Of a stretch of 10,633 bases of DNA, positions 7,492 through 10,633 are shown piece after piece (the first letter of the stretch is position 1; the number at the start of each line of letters is the position of its first letter). The DNA is from an uncultured Gammaproteobacteria bacterium. Lineage in GTDB: Bacteria > Pseudomonadota > Gammaproteobacteria > Pseudomonadales > UBA5518. A program made the translations under genes and the position numbers. Below the pieces are notes generated by a model. The model saw only the letters and a list, made by a program, of their open reading frames with translations, ran no database searches and was not told the origin of the DNA. The stretch lies in NCBI GenBank assembly GCA_903921135.1, contig CAIXOY010000626.1:1-10633 (forward strand). Direction: 5' to 3'.

Positions 7492-9317
7492 TGCTCTTCT
7501 CCTGCTGCGCGCCGCGCGGCCTCGTATGCGAACTTCCGCCGGAGCAAGGCGCCGGGATCGTCCGGAACCTGCCGAAGCCACTGTTCGACGGCCTGGTCTT
7601 CTTCGCGCGCCGTTCCCTCGGTCGCGCCGGCCCGGGCCTCAGCTTCCGTCGGCGTCTTGCCGTCCTCGGCCTTGCCTGCGGATCCCGGAACGCTGCCATC
7701 GGGAGCCTGCGCCTTGCCATCTGTGCCCGAGCCCTCCGGTGGGGAGGCTGCCTCCGCGGTATCGCCCGCATCAGCGGGGTTCGCGGAGCCTTCCTGCGGC
7801 TTCTGCTGCCCGGCGCCATCGGGCTGGGCCTCCGATCCGTTCTGCGTGTCTTCCGGCGAGCGCTGGCCGCCGGTCTTTCCCTGTTCGTCCTGTTGTTGAT
7901 CGGATCCTTGCTTTCCCGGGTCGTCAGCGCCGGATTTTCCAGCGTCCTGCTGACGCAGCAGATCCTCCACCAGCTTGCGGTTCGCGCGGGCGTCTTCCAT
8001 GCCGGGCTCTCGCGCAAGCGCGGCGTCATAGGCCGCGAGGGCATCCTCGAGCTTTCCTGCACGTGCGAGTGCGTTTCCGCGGTTGTAGTCGGCGTCCGGA
8101 CCTGGCGTTCCGGCGAAGGATTCGGCCGCTCCGGCCCAGTCGCCCGCCTGGTACTGCGCGCTTCCTTTCCACTGAGGGTCGCGGAAGAGTTGTGCGGCGC
8201 GTGCGGCGTCTCCCGCTGCAAGAGCCTGCGCGGCTTGCTGGTCTTTCCTCAGCCACAGGTCCTGCCACTCGAGGGCCTGCGCCTGAGGTGCCGGCAGGCA
8301 CAGGCACAGCGGCAGGAGCAGCAGCCAACCACGTCGCATGCCGAGGGCGGCGAGCGGCAACAGGCAGAGCGCCACCCACGGGGCGCGGTCCCGCCATTGG
8401 TCGTAGACGCGCGAACCGCTGTTGCGGGCATCCGCGCGCTGCGCGAACGAGGCCGGCAGCAGTGCGTCGAGGTCCGCGTCGTCGACGCTGATCTCCCGGA
8501 AGGACGCGCCGGCAATGGATGCGGCGGCGCGCATCCCGTCCACGTCGAGCCTGGGAATCGCGATGCCGCCGCTGGCATCACGTGCGAAGCCTCCGCCGTC
8601 GAGGGGGACGGGAGCGCCATCACGCGTGCCAACGCCGAGGACGGCGAGCGAGACACCGCTGCCCTCCAGTAGCGACGCGATAGCGCGTGCGTCGGCGTCC
8701 CGCAGGGAATCCGTCATCAGCAGTACGCGCCCCTCCGTTACGCCAGCGCCCCGCAGCAGCGACACTGCGAGCCGCAGGGCTGCCACCGGATCGTTGCCTG
8801 GCACGGGCATGATCCCCGGGTCCAGTGCGGGCAGCATGGCGGCAACCGTGCCGGTATCGTCTGACAGCGGCGTGACGACGTGGGCATCGCCGGCATAGAC
8901 CAGCAAGGCCGTGTAGGCATCCCTGCGCCGCGCGAGCAGATCGTTCAGCTTGAAGCGGGCCCGTGCGAGTCGCGAGGGTGAGAGGTCCCCCGCGAGCATG
9001 GAGCCGCCCATGTCCAGCGCTACCACCAGTGCGTCGCCGCGCCGGTGCACGGGTTCGGGCAGCCGCTCCCACGCAGGCCCCGCCAGCCCGATCACCGCAA
9101 GGCTCCAGCCCGCGAGCAGCAGACCGAAGGGCAGGGCACTTTGGCGTGTTGCCCGGGGCAGCATGAGTGCGTCCAGCAGGTCCCGGTCGATGACGCGCTC
9201 CCAACCGCCCGCAGCGGCCCTGCCACGCAGGCAGGCGTAAGCAAGCACGGCCGCAGGCAGCAATGCCAAGAGCCACCACGGGCGCAGGAAATGGAACGCC
9301 TCCAGCGCCGCAATCAT
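7488..9317 (-). CDS. batB: BatB-BatC fusion: VWA domain membrane protein with TPR and disordered tail
   Basis: Predicted inner-membrane protein of 609 residues joining the roles of BatB and BatC. In order: helix 1 (about 11-29), helix 2 (62-80), a von Willebrand A domain (95-290) predicted to face the periplasm, a membrane helix (about 312-326), a signal-peptide-like segment (327-348), TPR helices (about 354-455, clearest at 410-440), a long Gln/Gly/Asp/Glu/Pro-rich linker (456-575) and a conserved BatC-type end with EQWLRQVPDDPGALLRRKF (578-596). The metal site is unusual: D102-M-G-G-S106 replaces DxSxS, and the Thr position appears to be Asn175, while Asp203 remains. The ATG at 9317 overlaps the batA stop as ATGA and has AGGAG at 9325-9329. 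VWA plus TPR proteins of this kind occur in other gammaproteobacteria to my recollection, so the fusion itself is probably family-wide. Function as part of an envelope complex is inference. Confidence 0.88.
   Translation of the reverse strand: MIAALEAFHFLRPWWLLALLPAAVLAYACLRGRAAAGGWERVIDRDLLDALMLPRATRQSALPFGLLLAGWSLAVIGLAGPAWERLPEPVHRRGDALVVALDMGGSMLAGDLSPSRLARARFKLNDLLARRRDAYTALLVYAGDAHVVTPLSDDTGTVAAMLPALDPGIMPVPGNDPVAALRLAVSLLRGAGVTEGRVLLMTDSLRDADARAIASLLEGSGVSLAVLGVGTRDGAPVPLDGGGFARDASGGIAIPRLDVDGMRAAASIAGASFREISVDDADLDALLPASFAQRADARNSGSRVYDQWRDRAPWVALCLLPLAALGMRRGWLLLLPLCLCLPAPQAQALEWQDLWLRKDQQAAQALAAGDAARAAQLFRDPQWKGSAQYQAGDWAGAAESFAGTPGPDADYNRGNALARAGKLEDALAAYDAALAREPGMEDARANRKLVEDLLRQQDAGKSGADDPGKQGSDQQQDEQGKTGGQRSPEDTQNGSEAQPDGAGQQKPQEGSANPADAGDTAEAASPPEGSGTDGKAQAPDGSVPGSAGKAEDGKTPTEAEARAGATEGTAREEDQAVEQWLRQVPDDPGALLRRKFAYEAARRAAGEEQ
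7593..7952 (-). other. Low-complexity, probably disordered linker in BatB-BatC
   Basis: About 120 codons (residues 456-575) encode mostly Gly, Gln, Asp, Glu, Ala, Pro, Ser and Lys, with almost no aromatic or large hydrophobic residues. The stretch separates the TPR helices from the conserved C-terminal motif and probably acts as a flexible tether in the periplasm. Confidence 0.75.
8274..8339 (-). other. Internal signal-peptide-like segment at the BatB/BatC junction
   Basis: Residues 327-348 of the fusion read Met-Arg-Arg-Gly, a Trp/Leu/Cys-rich hydrophobic core, then Pro-Ala-Pro-Gln-Ala-Gln-Ala, which is a complete signal peptide layout with an AxA cleavage site (346-348). In the fusion it can serve as a membrane helix that brings the TPR part back to the periplasm. 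No ribosome binding site precedes Met327. Confidence 0.5.
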
Positions 9318-10333
9318 GGATGCGCTCCTGCGCCAGGAATGCGTCGTGCGCTCAGGTTCGCCAGCGCCAGGGCTGCGGACACGAGGAAGGCCGCACCGAG
9401 TGGCCAGTGAGCGAGAGAGCTCATCGGACGTCGCGCGTCAGCGTCCTGCTCTACGGGTTCGAGACGGTCGAGCTCCGCGTAGATCGCCTCGAGCTCCTGC
9501 CGGTCTCGTGCACGGAAGTAGCTGCCACTTCCCTGCTGCGCGATGTAGCGCAGGGTGTCCTCGTCCAGATCCGCCGACGGATTGATGCGTCGCGCTCCGA
9601 ACATGCCTCCCAGAAGCCCCGGCAGTTCCATGCTCTCCGCGCCGATCCCGATGGTGTAGATCCGCAGCCCCGAGCGCGCCGCCAGATCAGCGGCCTCGCG
9701 CGGCGGGATTTCGCCTGCCGTGTTCGCGCCGTCAGTCATCAGGATGAGCACTCGGCTGCCCTCGGGACGGTCCCGCAGGCGTTTGACCGCGATGGCAAGC
9801 GCATCGCCTATTGCGGTGTTGCGACCGGCAAATCCGATCTGTGCTTCCTCGAGCAACCTCCCCACCGTGCTTCTGTCGAAACTGAGCGGGGCCTGCAGGT
9901 GCGCGCTGGAGCCGAACAGGATCAGACCCACGCGGTCGCCATCGCGCCGGCGCAGGAACTCCCCTGCCACGGATTTCACCACCTGCAAACGGTCCGCGGG
10001 GCGCCCGTTCAGTTCCAGATCGGCGGTTTCCATGCTCGCGGAGATGTCGACTGCCAGCATCAGGTCACGGCCCGAGGCGGGAAGCGAGACTTCCTCGCCA
10101 AGCCATCGGGGGCCTGTGGCCGCGAGCAGCAGAAGCGTCCAGATCAGCCACAGCAGGCCCGCACGCGCGCGTCGCAGCAGAGCTGCTGATGCGCCCCCGT
10201 TCAGCCCTTCCAGGCGTGCGGTATCGGGGAAGTAGATCCCCGGCGCATTGCCCGGCGCAGGCGGCAGCAGGCGCCGCAAGAGCCACGGCAGTGGGAGTAG
10301 TGCGGCAATCCAAGGCATCTGGAATTCGATCAC
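9314..10333 (-). CDS. batA: BatA family VWA domain membrane protein
   Basis: Inner-membrane protein of the BatA family, 339 residues with the chosen GTG start. Two N-terminal membrane helices (about 6-24 and 57-75) are followed by a von Willebrand A domain (90-285) and a final membrane helix (309-328). The metal-ion-dependent adhesion site is intact: D96-I-S98-A-S100, Thr173 in GRNTAIGDAL and Asp201 in MTDGAN. The VWA part therefore can bind a divalent metal and a partner protein, probably in the periplasm. The start is GTG at 10333, because it overlaps the upstream stop as GTGA, has a perfect GGAGG 5 nt away, and gives the usual short family N-terminus ahead of PWIAALLPLPWLLRR. An in-frame ATG at 10360 would add nine residues and overlap the DUF4381 gene by 31 nt. 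It probably acts with BatB and BatD; substrate and exact role are unknown. Confidence 0.9.
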   Translation of the reverse strand: MIEFQMPWIAALLPLPWLLRRLLPPAPGNAPGIYFPDTARLEGLNGGASAALLRRARAGLLWLIWTLLLLAATGPRWLGEEVSLPASGRDLMLAVDISASMETADLELNGRPADRLQVVKSVAGEFLRRRDGDRVGLILFGSSAHLQAPLSFDRSTVGRLLEEAQIGFAGRNTAIGDALAIAVKRLRDRPEGSRVLILMTDGANTAGEIPPREAADLAARSGLRIYTIGIGAESMELPGLLGGMFGARRINPSADLDEDTLRYIAQQGSGSYFRARDRQELEAIYAELDRLEPVEQDADARRPMSSLAHWPLGAAFLVSAALALANLSARRIPGAGAHP

Positions 10334-10633
10334 CGGTGCCTCCGCAGCCAGCGTCGGCATAGCCGCTCCAGTGCGGGCGGGTCGCAGGATGCGCCTGGCG
10401 CATACGCGCTCAAGCCCAGTGCCTCGCCCGGACCCTCGACGAAGCCCTGCATGCGGGCGCTGCGATCGAGGAAGAGCAACCAATCGTGCCCGTGAAGCGA
10501 GGCGACCTCCGCCGCCGGATAGCGGCAGAGCGCTGCTCTGCGCAGTATCGTCGCGGCATGTGCGAGGAAGGCGCCCGTGTCACCCTGAGCCAGCGCCTCG
10601 CGCAGGGCCTGCGCGAGTTCCCGCCCTGCCGCG
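10330..10633 (-). CDS. DUF4381 family protein, C-terminal part (cut by window edge)
   Basis: Translating the minus strand inward from the right edge gives an open frame of 100 residues ending in TGA at 10332-10330. It reads as the cytoplasmic tail of a DUF4381 protein, a family usually found between the DUF58 gene and batA in Bat operons. Visible features are an Ala/Leu-rich helical start, a Lys/Arg-type helix with ILRRAALCRYP, the SLHGHDWLLFLDR segment, and a final ALERLCRRWLRRHR helix. The family normally carries one membrane helix near the N-terminus, which would be outside this window. The stop overlaps the batA GTG by 4 nt. The family call rests on this tail and its position; the function is unknown, perhaps an accessory membrane part of the Bat complex. 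Confidence 0.7.
   Translation of the reverse strand, partial: AAGRELAQALREALAQGDTGAFLAHAATILRRAALCRYPAAEVASLHGHDWLLFLDRSARMQGFVEGPGEALGLSAYAPGASCDPPALERLCRRWLRRHR
10339..10343 (-). promoter_or_regulatory. Ribosome binding site of batA
   Basis: A perfect GGAGG on the minus strand, 5 nt before the GTG at 10333 and inside the end of the upstream gene. It supports the GTG start and coupling to the DUF4381 gene. Confidence 0.65.

Noticed and set aside
8337..8339. Met327 of batB as a true separate start of a batC gene
   Set aside because: No purine-rich ribosome binding site precedes it, and the reading frame runs through without interruption, so a fusion is the simpler reading.
7277..8672. Plus-strand open frames of about 400 codons opposite batB and batD
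   Set aside because: Ser/Arg/Pro-rich or leucine-rich shadow translations without known motifs. The minus-strand frames encode clear VWA, TPR and BatD proteins.

Overview
The window is a densely packed, GC-rich stretch of bacterial chromosome. The gene set and order (GlpG-type rhomboid, YeaC/DUF1315, DUF2797, PepN, followed by a convergent Bat operon) point to a gammaproteobacterium, probably Pseudomonas-like or one of the high-GC marine groups. This placement comes from recognising protein families, not from a search. I see no rRNA, tRNA, CRISPR array, insertion sequence or other sign of recent transfer. Coding density is close to 100 percent, and the longest gap between genes is 47 nt (2007-2053).

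Left part, plus strand (10-5798): five genes in one direction with very short spacing. They are a GlpG-family rhomboid intramembrane protease, a small YeaC/DUF1315 protein, a DUF2797 protein with a Cys-rich N-terminus and a segment resembling a GIY-YIG core, aminopeptidase N (pepN, all catalytic residues present), and a two-helix potassium channel with a C-terminal RCK (TrkA-N/TrkA-C) module. The 1-nt gaps at yeaC/DUF2797 and pepN/channel suggest co-transcription and translational coupling. The pepN start has its own good ribosome binding site in the 47-nt gap.

Right part, minus strand (5803-10633): the distal half of a Bat ('Bacteroides aerotolerance') operon, read right to left. It holds the end of a DUF4381 gene, batA (VWA protein with an intact metal-binding site), a fused batB-batC (VWA plus TPR) and batD. 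Each of the three junctions is a 4-nt start/stop overlap (GTGA, ATGA, ATGA). The MoxR ATPase and DUF58 genes usual in such operons would lie beyond the right edge. The products are predicted inner-membrane proteins with large periplasmic parts, forming an envelope complex of poorly known function.

The two operons converge with only 4 nt between the stop codons of the channel gene and batD. The points most worth a second look are a ribosome binding site plus Met inside the channel gene, placed to make a separate soluble RCK subunit as in MthK; a signal-peptide-like segment buried at the BatB/BatC fusion point; a degraded MIDAS motif in BatB beside an intact one in BatA; and the GIY-YIG-like core of the DUF2797 protein. 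I see no complete new defence or mobile system here.
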